Assembly (NCBI RefSeq): GCF_002382885.1
Contig: NZ_NWVL01000055.1
Span: forward strand, 1 to 54,586
Direction: 5' to 3'
Length of the DNA: 54,586 bases
DNA from: Streptomyces sp. WZ.A104
Lineage (GTDB): Bacteria > Actinomycetota > Actinomycetes > Streptomycetales > Streptomycetaceae
The notes below the pieces were generated by a model. The model saw only the letters and a list, made by a program, of their open reading frames with translations, had not been told where the DNA came from and did not search any database. A program made the position numbers and the translations under genes. Shown here piece after piece: positions 15,457-24,339 of this stretch (its first letter is position 1; every line of letters starts with the position of its first letter).

Positions 15457-16643
15457 CCGCGCCTCGGCGGGACCCCCTGCGTGACCCGCGCTTCTTCGCC
15501 GATCCCTACCCCACCTACGACCGGCTGCGCGAAGGCTGCCCGGTGCAACGCGTCCCCACCGGCTCCGGCGGACACCACGCGTACCTGATCACCGGCCACC
15601 CCGAGGCCCGCGAGGCGTTCACCGACCCCCGCCTGTCCAAGGACACGGCGCGCTTCTTCGCCGACCGGCCCTCGAACCGCGACCTGCACCCGGCGATCTC
15701 CCGCAACATGCTGGCGAGCGACCCACCCGCGCACACCCGCCACCGGCGGGTGGCGACACCCCTGTTCACCACCGGACGCGTCCGGGAACTGCGCCCGTAC
15801 ATCACCCGGGTCGTCGACGACCTCATGACCGCGTGGCGGCCGGGCGCGGAGGTCGATTTGGTGGCGGACCTGGCGGTACCCCTGCCCGTCACCGTCGTGT
15901 GCGAGCTGCTGGGAGTGCCGGAATCCGACCGCGCCACGCTCGCCGGCTGGTCCCACGACCTCTTCGACGCGACCGACACCGACCGTGTCGACGCCGCGTC
16001 GCACCGGATCGGCGACTACCTCACCCACCTCGTCGACACGGCCCGCGCCACCCCCGGCGAGGGCCCGCTCCACTCCCTCCTGCGCGACTGCGACGCGGGC
16101 GGCCTCGACCGGGACGAGACCGTCTCCCTGGCCGCCCTCCTCATGGTCGCCGGGCACGAGACCACCACCCATTTCATCGGCAACGCCGTCCTGGCCCTGC
16201 TCCGGCACCCGGAGGCGTTCGACCGCCTGCGCCGGGACCCGGACCTGATCCCCGGCGCCCTGGACGAACTGCTCCGCTTCGACTCCCCGGTGAGCGTGGC
16301 CACCTTCCGTCACAGCACGGAGGACCTGCGCGTCGGCGGGGTCGACATCCCGGCGGGTTTCCCGGTGCTCATCGCCCCCGGGGCCGCGAACCGCGACCCG
16401 GCGGAGTTCCCCGACCCGCACCGCCTGGACCTCGACCGCGACGCCGGGGGCCACCTCTCCTTCGGCCATGGCATCCACCGCTGCCCGGGCGCCCCCCTGG
16501 CCCGGGCCGAGGCGGAGATCGCCCTCCGCACCCTGGTGACCCGATTCCCGAACACACGCCCGGCCATCCCCGCGGAAGCCCTGACCTGGCGCCGGACCCG
16601 CCTCACCCGGGGCCTGACCGCCCTCCCCCTCATCCTCGCCTGA
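15453..16643 (+). CDS. Cytochrome P450
   Basis: 396 aa from GTG 15453, overlapping the upstream stop (GTGA). I-helix AGHETTTHF with the acid-alcohol pair, ELLR as the ExxR motif, and the haem loop FGHGIHRCPGAPLAR with Cys ligand. Bacterial class I type, soluble, needing external ferredoxin and reductase; none is encoded nearby. The substrate is unknown. Its coupling to a membrane protein and an ImmA/XRE pair is a recurring actinobacterial arrangement and argues for a regulatory or signalling product rather than a typical biosynthetic cluster role. Confidence 0.92.
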   Translation: MTAPRRDPLRDPRFFADPYPTYDRLREGCPVQRVPTGSGGHHAYLITGHPEAREAFTDPRLSKDTARFFADRPSNRDLHPAISRNMLASDPPAHTRHRRVATPLFTTGRVRELRPYITRVVDDLMTAWRPGAEVDLVADLAVPLPVTVVCELLGVPESDRATLAGWSHDLFDATDTDRVDAASHRIGDYLTHLVDTARATPGEGPLHSLLRDCDAGGLDRDETVSLAALLMVAGHETTTHFIGNAVLALLRHPEAFDRLRRDPDLIPGALDELLRFDSPVSVATFRHSTEDLRVGGVDIPAGFPVLIAPGAANRDPAEFPDPHRLDLDRDAGGHLSFGHGIHRCPGAPLARAEAEIALRTLVTRFPNTRPAIPAEALTWRRTRLTRGLTALPLILA

Positions 16644-16755
16644 ACCTCAGCGGCGGCTTGCGGCACAGGGCGACGAGCGGGACGCCACGGCGTGCTTCGT
16701 CAGCCGCGCCGGTCCTGGGCGGTCGGTCCCGGGAACAGCGCGGGTCAGGTCCTCC

Positions 16756-16906
16756 TCAGGTATGGGTGAGCGTGACCACGTCCCCCGCCGGTCCGCCTGC
16801 CCGGACCCTGATCCGGACCCCCGTGTCCGGATCGGTGAAAGTCCGGCCCGGCTCGAACGCCGCGAGGTCGAGCTGCGTGCAGCCGGCGGGCGGGGGCTCA
16901 CGCACG
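16756..16906 (-). pseudogene. Remnant of a secreted metalloprotease-like C-terminal domain
   Basis: Minus-strand frame ending at 16756 translates to CTQLDLAAFEPGRTFTDP followed by DTGVRIRVRAGGPAGDVVTLTHT. The F-x-D-P-x-TGV-x-I-x-V pattern is that of the beta-rich tail domains of secreted actinobacterial proteases. Nothing of the catalytic part remains; the frame begins inside the end of the proline iminopeptidase gene. Probably a decayed protease that once belonged with the collagen-peptide genes. Confidence 0.4.
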
Positions 16907-18163
16907 GCCCGCGGCCAGGTCCATCAGGCGTGCGAGGACGCGGCCGCCGGAAGCGGAGACGCCGTCGTGCTCCCACTCGTTGGTGACCCAGACGCGGGTG
17001 GCTCCGACCTCGCGTGCCGTGCGCAGCGAGAGGCCGGCGTCGACGTACATGTCGTCGTGGTAGACGATCGCGGCGAGGGGGATCTCGTTGGCGGCGAGGC
17101 GGTGAGGGTCGTAGAGGGGCGGCCAGTCGGTGCGGGCGGCCAGGAGGTCGGCGGCGTCGGCGAAGGGGCGGAGGCCCGTGATCTCGCGGAACATCCAGGG
17201 GTAGATCATCTCGCCGGTGAGCAGCAGGGGGTCGGCGTCCGCGGCGAACTCGGGGAAGTCGTCGAGGGCCCGGGAGGCCGCCCAGTCGGTCGGGCCTGCG
17301 CCCTGCCCGTACAGGGTCTCCTGCAGGACGGCGAAGAGCGGGTTGTCGGTGAAGCCCGTCAGAGTCATGACCTGGTGGAGGAAGGTGTCGGTCGGTGCGT
17401 CGTCCGGGCCGAGGGCTTCGTCGAGCAGCCAGTGCAGGCGCTCGAATCCGTCGCCCATGCCGAGCATGAGGCCGAGCGTACGGAGGCGGTGCGGGGTGAG
17501 CCGGTCCCCGTTCGGGAGGCAGGCGTCACCGGTCGCGAGGAGGCCTGCGATCTTCCCCAGGCGGGGGGCGCCCTCGGGGTAGCGGGCGTAGAAGTCGAGG
17601 ACCCGGTCGCGGACGCGGGGGTAGGTGCGGGCGTAGACGTCGGCGGCGGTGGCCGTGAGGCCGGGCAGGCCACCGGTGACGTAGCAGGCCCGCAGGCCCT
17701 CGGGGGCCTGCGAGAGGTAGGTGAGGGTGATGAAGCCCCCGTAGCTCTGGCCGAGGGTTTCCCAGGGAGTGTCTCCGCAGAGTCGTCGGCGGATCAGTTC
17801 CGCGTCGGCGACGATCGCGTCGGCGCGGAAGTGGGACAGGTACGCGGCCAACTGGTCCGGGGAGGGGAATCGGGCGGCGGAGCGGGCGGTGACGGGGGTG
17901 GAGCGACCGGTGCCGCGCTGGTCGAGAAGCAGCACGCGGTGGGTCTTCAGTGCCCGGTCCAGCCAGCCGGGCGAACCGGCGGACGGGCGGGGCGACTTGC
18001 TGCCCGGGCCGCCCTGGAGAAACAGCAGCCAGGGCAGTTCCTCGTCCGCGCGGGCGGGGTCGACGACCTCGCGGGCGAAGACTTCGATGGTGGGTCCGCC
18101 GGGGGCCCGGTGGTCCACGGGAACGGTGAAGGTGTGGTCGACGGTGGCGTAGGCGGGGTTCAT
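16898..18163 (-). CDS. pip: Proline iminopeptidase (alpha/beta hydrolase)
   Basis: 421 aa, ATG at 18163 after GGAAGGGATAC. Oxyanion region FLQGGPGSKSP, then LLLDQRGTGRST, nucleophile elbow GQSYGG and C-terminal His in NEWEHDGV. This matches peptidase family S33 prolyl aminopeptidases (425-aa Streptomyces type), which release N-terminal Pro and hydroxyproline from peptides. No signal peptide, so it acts on imported peptides. It sits after the GntR regulator and has its own upstream box at 18203-18222, consistent with supplying hydroxyproline to the catabolic genes. Confidence 0.9.
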   Translation of the reverse strand: MNPAYATVDHTFTVPVDHRAPGGPTIEVFAREVVDPARADEELPWLLFLQGGPGSKSPRPSAGSPGWLDRALKTHRVLLLDQRGTGRSTPVTARSAARFPSPDQLAAYLSHFRADAIVADAELIRRRLCGDTPWETLGQSYGGFITLTYLSQAPEGLRACYVTGGLPGLTATAADVYARTYPRVRDRVLDFYARYPEGAPRLGKIAGLLATGDACLPNGDRLTPHRLRTLGLMLGMGDGFERLHWLLDEALGPDDAPTDTFLHQVMTLTGFTDNPLFAVLQETLYGQGAGPTDWAASRALDDFPEFAADADPLLLTGEMIYPWMFREITGLRPFADAADLLAARTDWPPLYDPHRLAANEIPLAAIVYHDDMYVDAGLSLRTAREVGATRVWVTNEWEHDGVSASGGRVLARLMDLAAGRA

Positions 18164-18202
18164 GTATCCCTTCCGCGGCCGATGGAGGCCGAGTCAGTGA
18201 CG

Positions 18203-18222
18203 TGTGACATTGCATTGCAGTG
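18203..18222. promoter_or_regulatory. GTGACATT box before the proline iminopeptidase gene
   Basis: TGTGACATTGCATTGCAGTG, 40-59 bp upstream of the ATG. Related sequences occur at 18990, 22409, 25501 and 25622. Confidence 0.5.
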
Positions 18223-18270
18223 TGCGCCGCCCTGGGCATGGGGAGACCTCAGCCGCCCATTAGCCGCGCG

Positions 18271-18951
18271 CTACGCCTCAGCCGGTCGCTCGCCCTTGGC
18301 CCACAGGGAGCGGACATGGCCCAGGTGCCGGGCCATGCACGCCTCCGCGCCCTCGGCGTCGCCGGTGAGCATGACGTCGAGGAGTTCCAGGTGCTCCTCG
18401 GCCGACGGGATGAGCTCACCTCGCTCATCGAGTGCCGTGAGGCCGTACAGGCGCGTCCGCTTGCGCAGGTCGCCCACGGTCTCGACGAGCCGTTCGTTGC
18501 CCGCGAGGCCGAGGAGCGCCAGGTGGAAGCGCCGGTCGGCCTCCAGGTAGCCGATGAGGTCGCGGCCGCGGGCGGCGCGCACGATCTCCTCGGCGAGCGG
18601 CCGCAACGCCTCCAACTCGTCGCGGGTCGCGGTGCGCGTGACGCGGCCGGTGACCGGGATCTCGATGAGGGCGCGGATCTCGGTGTACTGGTCGAGGTCA
18701 CGATCGTCGACCTCGGTGACGCGGAACCCCTTGTTGCGGACGGGCTCGACCAGGCCCTCACGAGCCAGGTCGAGCATCGCCTCGCGGACGGGGGTGGCGG
18801 AGATGCCGAAGTCCTCGGCCAGGGTCGGCGCCGAGTACACCGCTCCGGGCCTGAGCTCGCCCGAGATCAGGGCGGCGCGCAGGGCGTGGGCGACCTGGTC
18901 GCGCAGCCGCTCCCGGGAGGCGTTGAGGTCGCGGCAGGTCAGGTGCCCCAT
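18271..18951 (-). CDS. GntR/FadR-family regulator of hydroxyproline catabolism
   Basis: 226 aa. N-terminal winged HTH (residues 15-75: LRDQVAHALRAALISGELRPG, APTLAEDFGISATPVREAMLDL) and a C-terminal FCD ligand domain with metal-ligand positions (E-A-D-RRFHLALLGLAGNERLV; HLELLDVMLTGDAEGAEACMARHLGHV). It lies between the catabolic genes and pip. The operator-like boxes upstream of these units, including its own gene, make it the probable local regulator. Hydroxyproline or a pathway intermediate is the expected ligand; that is inference. Confidence 0.88.
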   Translation of the reverse strand: MGHLTCRDLNASRERLRDQVAHALRAALISGELRPGAVYSAPTLAEDFGISATPVREAMLDLAREGLVEPVRNKGFRVTEVDDRDLDQYTEIRALIEIPVTGRVTRTATRDELEALRPLAEEIVRAARGRDLIGYLEADRRFHLALLGLAGNERLVETVGDLRKRTRLYGLTALDERGELIPSAEEHLELLDVMLTGDAEGAEACMARHLGHVRSLWAKGERPAEA

Positions 18952-18989
18952 GGCGGTGGTGATCCTTCCGTCCGGTCCGGACCGCCACC

Positions 18990-19010
18990 GTACAATGTCA
19001 CGTTGCTCAG
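18990..19010. promoter_or_regulatory. TGACATTGTAC-type box upstream of gntR
   Basis: On the minus strand it reads GCAACGTGACATTGTAC, 40-60 bp before the gntR ATG and touching the end of the dehydrogenase gene. Confidence 0.45.
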
Positions 19011-20380
19011 GCAGGTGACAGGGTGTAGGTCCGGCTGGAGGTGTAGAACTCCAGGGCGGCCCGACCTTGTTCGCGCGGGCCGTGACTGGACGCCTTGGTG
19101 CCTCCGAACGGCAGATGGAAGTCGACGCCCGTGGTGGGGGCGTTGATCCGGATCATCCCGGTGTCGAGCGCGTCGAGAGCGCCCAGGGCCGTGCTCAGGT
19201 CGGCGGTGTGTACCGAGGTGACCAGGCCGTACGGTGCGGAGTTGGCGATTCCCACCGCGTGGGCGAGGTCGTCGGCCGGCAGCAGGGCCGCCAGGGGGCC
19301 GAAGACCTCCTCGCGCAGCAGCCGGTGCCCCGGGGAGACCTTCTCGACCAGGGTGGGTGCCGCGTACCAGCCGGGGCCGGGCGGCACGGTGCCTCCGGCG
19401 AGTACGGACAGTCCCCGCCACGCCTCGGCGGCATGGTCGCGGGCCCGCTCGCCGATCAGCGGACCACAGACGGTCGCCGGGTCGGACGGGTCACCGACGG
19501 GCAGGGTCCGCAGCGCCTCGGCGAGCGCCTCCCGCAGGGGCCTGAGGGCGGCGCCGACGGCGATCACCCGGCCGGTGGCGGTGCATTTCTGCCCCGCGTA
19601 ACCGGCGATGGCAGCGGCGATGTGGCCTGCCGCCTGCTCGATGTCGGCGTCCGGCAGGACGATCGCCGCGTTCAGGCCGCCCATCTCGGCCTGGACCGGG
19701 ATGCCCCGGGCCGTCGCGGTTCGCGCGACGCCCTGCCCGACGGGGGTGGAGCCGGTGAAGGAGACCACGTCCGCGGCGGAGACCAGCGCGTTGCCCTCGG
19801 TAGCCCCGCCGGGCAGGACGGTGAACACGCCTGCGGGAACGGACCGGTGGACGATCTCAGCGAGGCGCTGGGCGCAGGCGGTGGCCTCGGGGGCGGGCTT
19901 GAGGACGACGGCGTTCCCGGCCGCGAGCGCGGGGGCCGCCTTCCAGCTCGGGATGGCGAAGGGGAAGTTCCAGGGCGTGATGAGCCCGGCCACGCCGTGC
20001 GGGCGGCGGCGCGTCAGGAGGAGCCCGCTGCCGGCCCCGGGCTCGTGCACGGCGCCCACGGCCTCGTAGGGGGCCTGGGCGTAGTAGCGCCAGATCGCGG
20101 CGGCGCGCGCGATCTCGGCTCGGGCCTCGGTGAGCGGCTTGCCGACTTCGCGGACGGCGAGCGCGGCCAGTTCGCCGGCCGCCTCGTCGAGAGCGGCGGC
20201 GACCGCGCCCAGGGCGGCCGAGCGGGCGGCGGCCCCCGCGTGCAGCCAGCCCGGCTGGGCGGCACGGGCCCCCTCTACGGCGTCGGCCGCCGCGAAGGCG
20301 CCGGGTGTCAGCATCCGCAGGAGCACGTCGGACGGGTCGGCGGGGTTGCTGGAGGTGAGGGTGGAAGAGGCGGTGGTCAC
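19007..20380 (-). CDS. 2-oxoglutarate semialdehyde dehydrogenase (aldehyde dehydrogenase)
   Basis: 457 aa from GTG 20380, overlapping the epimerase stop (GTGA). ALDH signatures: GVAGLITPWNFPFAIPSWK (NAD pocket and oxyanion Asn), VLKPAPEA, VSFTGSTPVG, EMGGLNAAIV with the general base Glu, and GQKCTATGR with the catalytic Cys. In a hydroxyproline operon this enzyme oxidises 2-oxoglutarate semialdehyde to 2-oxoglutarate, the last step. Slightly shorter than the usual 480-500 aa because the N-terminus is compact. Confidence 0.88.
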   Translation of the reverse strand: MTTASSTLTSSNPADPSDVLLRMLTPGAFAAADAVEGARAAQPGWLHAGAAARSAALGAVAAALDEAAGELAALAVREVGKPLTEARAEIARAAAIWRYYAQAPYEAVGAVHEPGAGSGLLLTRRRPHGVAGLITPWNFPFAIPSWKAAPALAAGNAVVLKPAPEATACAQRLAEIVHRSVPAGVFTVLPGGATEGNALVSAADVVSFTGSTPVGQGVARTATARGIPVQAEMGGLNAAIVLPDADIEQAAGHIAAAIAGYAGQKCTATGRVIAVGAALRPLREALAEALRTLPVGDPSDPATVCGPLIGERARDHAAEAWRGLSVLAGGTVPPGPGWYAAPTLVEKVSPGHRLLREEVFGPLAALLPADDLAHAVGIANSAPYGLVTSVHTADLSTALGALDALDTGMIRINAPTTGVDFHLPFGGTKASSHGPREQGRAALEFYTSSRTYTLSPA

Positions 20381-21381
20381 AGGAGGAAGCCTCCGGGGAA
20401 GGGGTCGTCCGGGTCGAGGAAGTACTGGGCGGTGCCGGTGATCCAGGCGCGGCCGGTGACGGTCGGGACGACGGCGGGCAGGCCGCCTACTTCGGTCTCG
20501 GCGGTGAGCCGTCCGGTGAAGCGGGTACCGATGAAGGACTCGTTGACGAAGTCGGTGCCGAGCGGCAGCTCGCCTCGGGCATGGAGCTGGGCCATCCGGG
20601 CCGAGGTGCCGGTGCCGCACGGGGAGCGGTCGAACCAGCCGGGATGGATGGCCATGGCGTGCCGGGAGTGGCGTGCGTCGGAGCCGGGGGCGGCGAGGTA
20701 GACGTGCTTGACCCCGGCGATCTCCGGCTTCTCCGGGTGGACAGGCCGCCCGGGTGAGGCGTTGATCGCCTCCATGATCGCCAGTCCGGCCGCGAGGAGG
20801 TCGTCCTTGCGGCCGCGGTCGAACGGCAGGCCGAGATCGTCGAGGTGGACGAAGGCGTAGAAGTTGCCGCCGAAGGCGAGGTCGTAGGTGACCGTGCCGG
20901 TTCCGGGGACGGTCACCTTGCGGTCCAGGGCGACGGAGAAGGACGGGACGTTGGTGAGCGTGACGGACTTCGCCGCCCCGTCCTCCACCTGTACGTCGAC
21001 GGCGACCAGCCCGGCCGGGGTGTCGAGCCGCACGGTGGTGACCGGTTCGGTCACCGGCACCATGCCGGTCTCCACGAGAACGGTGGCCACGCCGATCGTG
21101 CCGTGGCCGCACATCGGGAGCAGGCCGGAGACCTCGATGTAGAGCACGCCGTAGTCGGCGTCGGGCCGGGTGGGCGGCTGGAGGATCGCGCCGCTCATCG
21201 CAGCGTGCCCGCGCGGCTCGTACATCAGGAGCGTACGGAGGTGGTCCAGGTGCTCCATGAAGTGCAGGCGGCGCTCGGCCATGGTGGCACCGGGGATCAC
21301 CCCGACACCCCCGGTGATCACACGGGTGGGCATGCCCTCCGTGTGCGAGTCGACGGCGTGGAAGACATGACGGGTACGCAT
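20377..21381 (-). CDS. 4-hydroxyproline 2-epimerase (proline racemase family)
   Basis: 334 aa, ATG 21381 after AAAGGAAG. The two catalytic Cys are present: LLPMCGHGTIG (about 90) and SPCGTGTSARMA (about 255), which separates epimerases from the Cys/Thr dehydratase subfamily. VDSHTEGMPTRVITGG is the conserved start. It converts trans-4-hydroxy-L-proline to cis-4-hydroxy-D-proline. Overlap with the dehydrogenase and 99-bp spacing to the deaminase place all three in one minus-strand operon. Confidence 0.93.
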   Translation of the reverse strand: MRTRHVFHAVDSHTEGMPTRVITGGVGVIPGATMAERRLHFMEHLDHLRTLLMYEPRGHAAMSGAILQPPTRPDADYGVLYIEVSGLLPMCGHGTIGVATVLVETGMVPVTEPVTTVRLDTPAGLVAVDVQVEDGAAKSVTLTNVPSFSVALDRKVTVPGTGTVTYDLAFGGNFYAFVHLDDLGLPFDRGRKDDLLAAGLAIMEAINASPGRPVHPEKPEIAGVKHVYLAAPGSDARHSRHAMAIHPGWFDRSPCGTGTSARMAQLHARGELPLGTDFVNESFIGTRFTGRLTAETEVGGLPAVVPTVTGRAWITGTAQYFLDPDDPFPGGFLL

Positions 21382-21480
21382 GGACTTCCTTTCGGGCGTT
21401 GGGCGAACGGGTCGGAGGACCGGGCCCAGGCCGACCGTGGAGGCCGGCGCGGGTCCGTCGGTCGGGCGCGTCAGCGGCCG

Positions 21481-22389
21481 TCAGCGGTGGCCGTCGGCGA
21501 CGGCCTTCTCGGAGGCGGTCCGCACTCCGGCCCGCGTGGCGCCGGTGAGCGGGAACCGGGGCGGGCGCGTGGGGCCCCCTCGGCGGCCCGCGATGTCCAT
21601 GGAGAGCTTGATCGACTGCACGAACTCGGTCTTCGAGTCCCGGCGCAGCAGCGTGTGCAGGGACTTGTAGAGCGGCAGCGCGGTGGCGAGATCACCGGCG
21701 ACCGCGGCGTGGTAGAGCTCGGCGCAGCTCGCGGGAAAGGCGTTGGAGTAGCCGGCGATCCAGCCGACCGCGCCTCCCAGCGCCAGCTCCAGCAGGACGT
21801 CGTCGGCACCGATCAGGAGGTCGAGTTCCGGGGCGAGCTCGGCGATCTCGTAGGCCCTGCGGACGTCGCCGCTGAACTCCTTCACGGCCACGATGCTGCC
21901 CTCGGTGTGCAGCCGGGCCAGCAGACCGGGGGTGAGGTCGACCTTGGTGTCGATGGGGTTGTTGTACGCGACGACCGGGATGCCGGCCCCGGCCACCTCC
22001 GCGTAGTGCGCGCTCACCGCCTGCTCGTCGGCGCGGTAGGCGTTCGGCGGCAGGAGCAGGACCGAGCCGCAGCCGGCCTCGGCGGCCTGTTCGGCCCAGC
22101 GCCGGGACTCGGCGCTGCCGTAGGCGGCGACGCCCGGCATGACCCGCGCGCCGTCGCCCGCCGCCTCGACGGCGGTACGGGCGACCTGGGCCCGCTCCGC
22201 GTCGGTGAGGGTCTGGTACTCGCCGAGCGAGCCGTTGGGGACGACACCGTCGCAGCCGTTGGCGATCAGCCAGGCCACATGCTCGGCATAGGCGTCGTAG
22301 TCGACGGACAAGTCCTCGCGGAAGGGGAGGGTGGTGGCGACCATGATGCCGCGCCAGGGGCGGGCGCTGTTCCAGCCGGTGGTGGTCAT
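21481..22389 (-). CDS. DHDPS-family 1-pyrroline-4-hydroxy-2-carboxylate deaminase
   Basis: 302 aa, ATG 22389 after AAAGG. (beta/alpha)8 aldolase of the DapA/NAL family: PNGSLGEYQTLTDAE (phosphate-like loop), YNNPIDTKVDLTP with the conserved Tyr, and VAVKEFSGD with the Schiff-base Lys. Neighbours show that the substrate is the D-hydroxyproline oxidation product, giving 2-oxoglutarate semialdehyde and ammonia, rather than a lysine-pathway role. Confidence 0.88.
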   Translation of the reverse strand: MTTTGWNSARPWRGIMVATTLPFREDLSVDYDAYAEHVAWLIANGCDGVVPNGSLGEYQTLTDAERAQVARTAVEAAGDGARVMPGVAAYGSAESRRWAEQAAEAGCGSVLLLPPNAYRADEQAVSAHYAEVAGAGIPVVAYNNPIDTKVDLTPGLLARLHTEGSIVAVKEFSGDVRRAYEIAELAPELDLLIGADDVLLELALGGAVGWIAGYSNAFPASCAELYHAAVAGDLATALPLYKSLHTLLRRDSKTEFVQSIKLSMDIAGRRGGPTRPPRFPLTGATRAGVRTASEKAVADGHR

Positions 22390-22408
22390 GTCAGGACCTT
22401 TCGATAGC

Positions 22409-22426
22409 GTGTGACATTTTGCTCAG
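22409..22426. promoter_or_regulatory. GTGTGACATT box before the deaminase operon
   Basis: GTGTGACATTTTGCTCAG, 20-37 bp upstream of the deaminase ATG. It shares GTGACATT with the pip and gntR boxes, and TTGCTCAG with the plus strand of the gntR box. Confidence 0.5.
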
Positions 22427-22479
22427 TCGCACGAGGGACCGATGCGGCCCTCGCGGGACTGTCAGCCCAAAGAGCTTCG

Positions 22480-22539
22480 GGTCTAAGGGCTTTCGGTCTG
22501 CGGGCATTCGGTCTGCGGGCATCCGGTTTACGGGGCTTT
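22480..22539. repeat. Four imperfect 15-bp tandem repeats
   Basis: Units of the form ggtctgcgggcattc start at 22480, 22495, 22510 and 22525; the middle two differ at one position. The last unit covers the stop codon of the oxidase alpha-subunit gene. Confidence 0.8.
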
Positions 22540-23997
22540 GCTCTGCGCGGTCCCCGGTGCCGTGGTCTCGTCGAGCGCGGCGAGCGTCGCCAGCGGAACC
22601 GGCACGGCGAACGGGCGGCGCTCGGCCGGTGGTTCGCCCCGGCCGTCGCGGGCTGCCAGGCAGGCGACGGCCGTCCCGCACATCCGCCCCTGGCACCAGC
22701 CCATGCCCGCCCGGGTGAGCAGCTTGACCGTCCGTGCGTCCCGCGCCCCGAGGTCCGCGACCGCCTCACGGACCCGCCCCGCGGTGACCTCCTCGCAACG
22801 GCAGACGTCCGTGGTGTCGTCGAGCCATGCGGTCCAGCCGGGGCCGGGAGCGTGAGCGGCGGCCATGACGTCGGCGAAGGCGCGCATACGGTCCCGGCGG
22901 CGCCGGAGCCCGGCGGTCCGCCCCGCACCGGCACCCCGCCCGCCGCGCAGTCGCGCGGCCACCGCTCGCCCGGCCAGCTCCCCTTCGGTACGGGCGAGTT
23001 CGGCTCCGCCCACGCCTCCGGTCTCCCCCGCCGCCCACAGGCCGCGGACGGAGGTCTCCTGGAGGTCGTCCAGAGCGAGGCCCAGCGTGCGGTCCGGCAG
23101 AACGCGGGTGGCGCAGCCGAGCGAGGTGGCCAACTCGATCTGGGGAACGAGCCCGTGCCCGACGGCGAGCGCGTCACAGTCGATCCGGCGGCCCGCCCCC
23201 CGCGCGGGCCGCCAGTCCCGGTCGAGGCGCGTGACGGTGACGGCTTCGACTCGGTCGGTGCCGTGCACCTCGGTGACGGCGCTGCGCAGCCGCAGGCGTA
23301 CCCGGTGGCGGAGCAGGGCGGCGCTGTGGACCAGGGCCTCGGCGGCCTTCCGCGGGTTGGTCAGGAGTGCCCGGGGGCGGCGGGCGTACCGCGCGTATCC
23401 GGACGCCTCCACCACGGCCGGCACCCGCGCGCCGGCCGCTGCCAGCGACGAGGCGACGGCGAGCAGGAGGGGGCCGCTGCCCGCCACCACGACGCGTCGG
23501 CCGGGGAGCACGAGGCCCGACTTGAGCATGGCCTGGGCGCCTCCGGCGCCCACGACGCCGGGCAGCGTCCAGCCGGGGAAGGGCAGCTGACGCTCGTACG
23601 CGCCGGTGGCGAGCAACAGCGCCCGGGCTCGTACCCGGACGGGTCGTTCCGCGGTGCCGTCGGCACCGGTGACGGCGTGCACGGACCAGGAATCGTCGGC
23701 CTCCCGCACGACGGACCACACGTGATGGCCTGTGAGATGGGCGATGTCGCTGGCCGACAGGCGGCGTCGCAGGTCGGAGAAGGCGGACCAGTCGTGGTGC
23801 AGCGCCTCGGGCCGCACCGCGCCCAGGGCGGGTGCGGGATGCCGGTAGAACTGACCGCCGGGCTGGGGAGAGGAGTCCAGCAAGGCGACGGAGAGGCCGA
23901 GCTCACAGGCGCTGACGGCCCCGGCGAGTCCGGCGGAACCCGCTCCGATGACCGCGAGGTCGTAAGAGCCGGTCGGTTCAGGCACCAAGTCGGTCAT
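22528..23997 (-). CDS. D-hydroxyproline oxidase, FAD/NAD(P)-type alpha subunit
   Basis: 489 aa. N-terminal FAD Rossmann VIGAGSAGLAGAVSACELG, a second dinucleotide fold VVVAGSGPLLLAVASSL, and the FAD-linked VRGLWAAGETGGVGGAE. A C-terminal BFD-like [2Fe-2S] domain has CRCEEVTAGRV and CQGRMCG. This is the alpha (HcnB/OoxA-like) subunit of heteromeric amino-acid oxidases. It overlaps the small Fe-S subunit gene by 20 bp. With the beta subunit it would oxidise cis-4-hydroxy-D-proline to the pyrroline carboxylate and pass electrons to the respiratory chain. Confidence 0.9.
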   Translation of the reverse strand: MTDLVPEPTGSYDLAVIGAGSAGLAGAVSACELGLSVALLDSSPQPGGQFYRHPAPALGAVRPEALHHDWSAFSDLRRRLSASDIAHLTGHHVWSVVREADDSWSVHAVTGADGTAERPVRVRARALLLATGAYERQLPFPGWTLPGVVGAGGAQAMLKSGLVLPGRRVVVAGSGPLLLAVASSLAAAGARVPAVVEASGYARYARRPRALLTNPRKAAEALVHSAALLRHRVRLRLRSAVTEVHGTDRVEAVTVTRLDRDWRPARGAGRRIDCDALAVGHGLVPQIELATSLGCATRVLPDRTLGLALDDLQETSVRGLWAAGETGGVGGAELARTEGELAGRAVAARLRGGRGAGAGRTAGLRRRRDRMRAFADVMAAAHAPGPGWTAWLDDTTDVCRCEEVTAGRVREAVADLGARDARTVKLLTRAGMGWCQGRMCGTAVACLAARDGRGEPPAERRPFAVPVPLATLAALDETTAPGTAQSKAP

Positions 23998-24292
23998 GGC
24001 CGTGCCCTTCCTGTGTCGTGATCACATCGCCGGGCTGTGCGGGGACCAGGCAGGCCCGGCGGCCCGGCACGCCATTGACCGTGGCGAGGCAGTCGTAGCA
24101 CTGTCCGATGCCGCAGAACGCGCCGCGCGGCCGGCCGCCGCCGCGGGTGGTGCGCCAGGCCAGGATGCCGGCGCCCCACAGGGCGGCGGCGACGGTCTGA
24201 CCGGGCAGGACGACGACAGGACGTCCGTCGAAGGTGATCTCGAACGGCGGATCGGGCTGTGCCCCGACCAGGTCGGCGGGGGTACGGGCCAC
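23978..24292 (-). CDS. D-hydroxyproline oxidase, [2Fe-2S] gamma subunit
   Basis: 104 aa from GTG 24292, chosen because GAGGAGG lies 4 nt upstream. Ferredoxin-like domain with FCGIGQCYDCLATVNG and RACLVP supplying the Cys of a [2Fe-2S] site (C-x4-C-x2-C...C). This small subunit type (HcnA/OoxC-like) always accompanies the alpha and beta flavoproteins. The spacing from the beta gene is 47 bp. Confidence 0.87.
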   Translation of the reverse strand: MARTPADLVGAQPDPPFEITFDGRPVVVLPGQTVAAALWGAGILAWRTTRGGGRPRGAFCGIGQCYDCLATVNGVPGRRACLVPAQPGDVITTQEGHGHDRLGA

Positions 24293-24339
24293 GGGGCCTC
24301 CTCTCGGGTCGTACGTGCGACTGGTGATGCGGCACGGAC

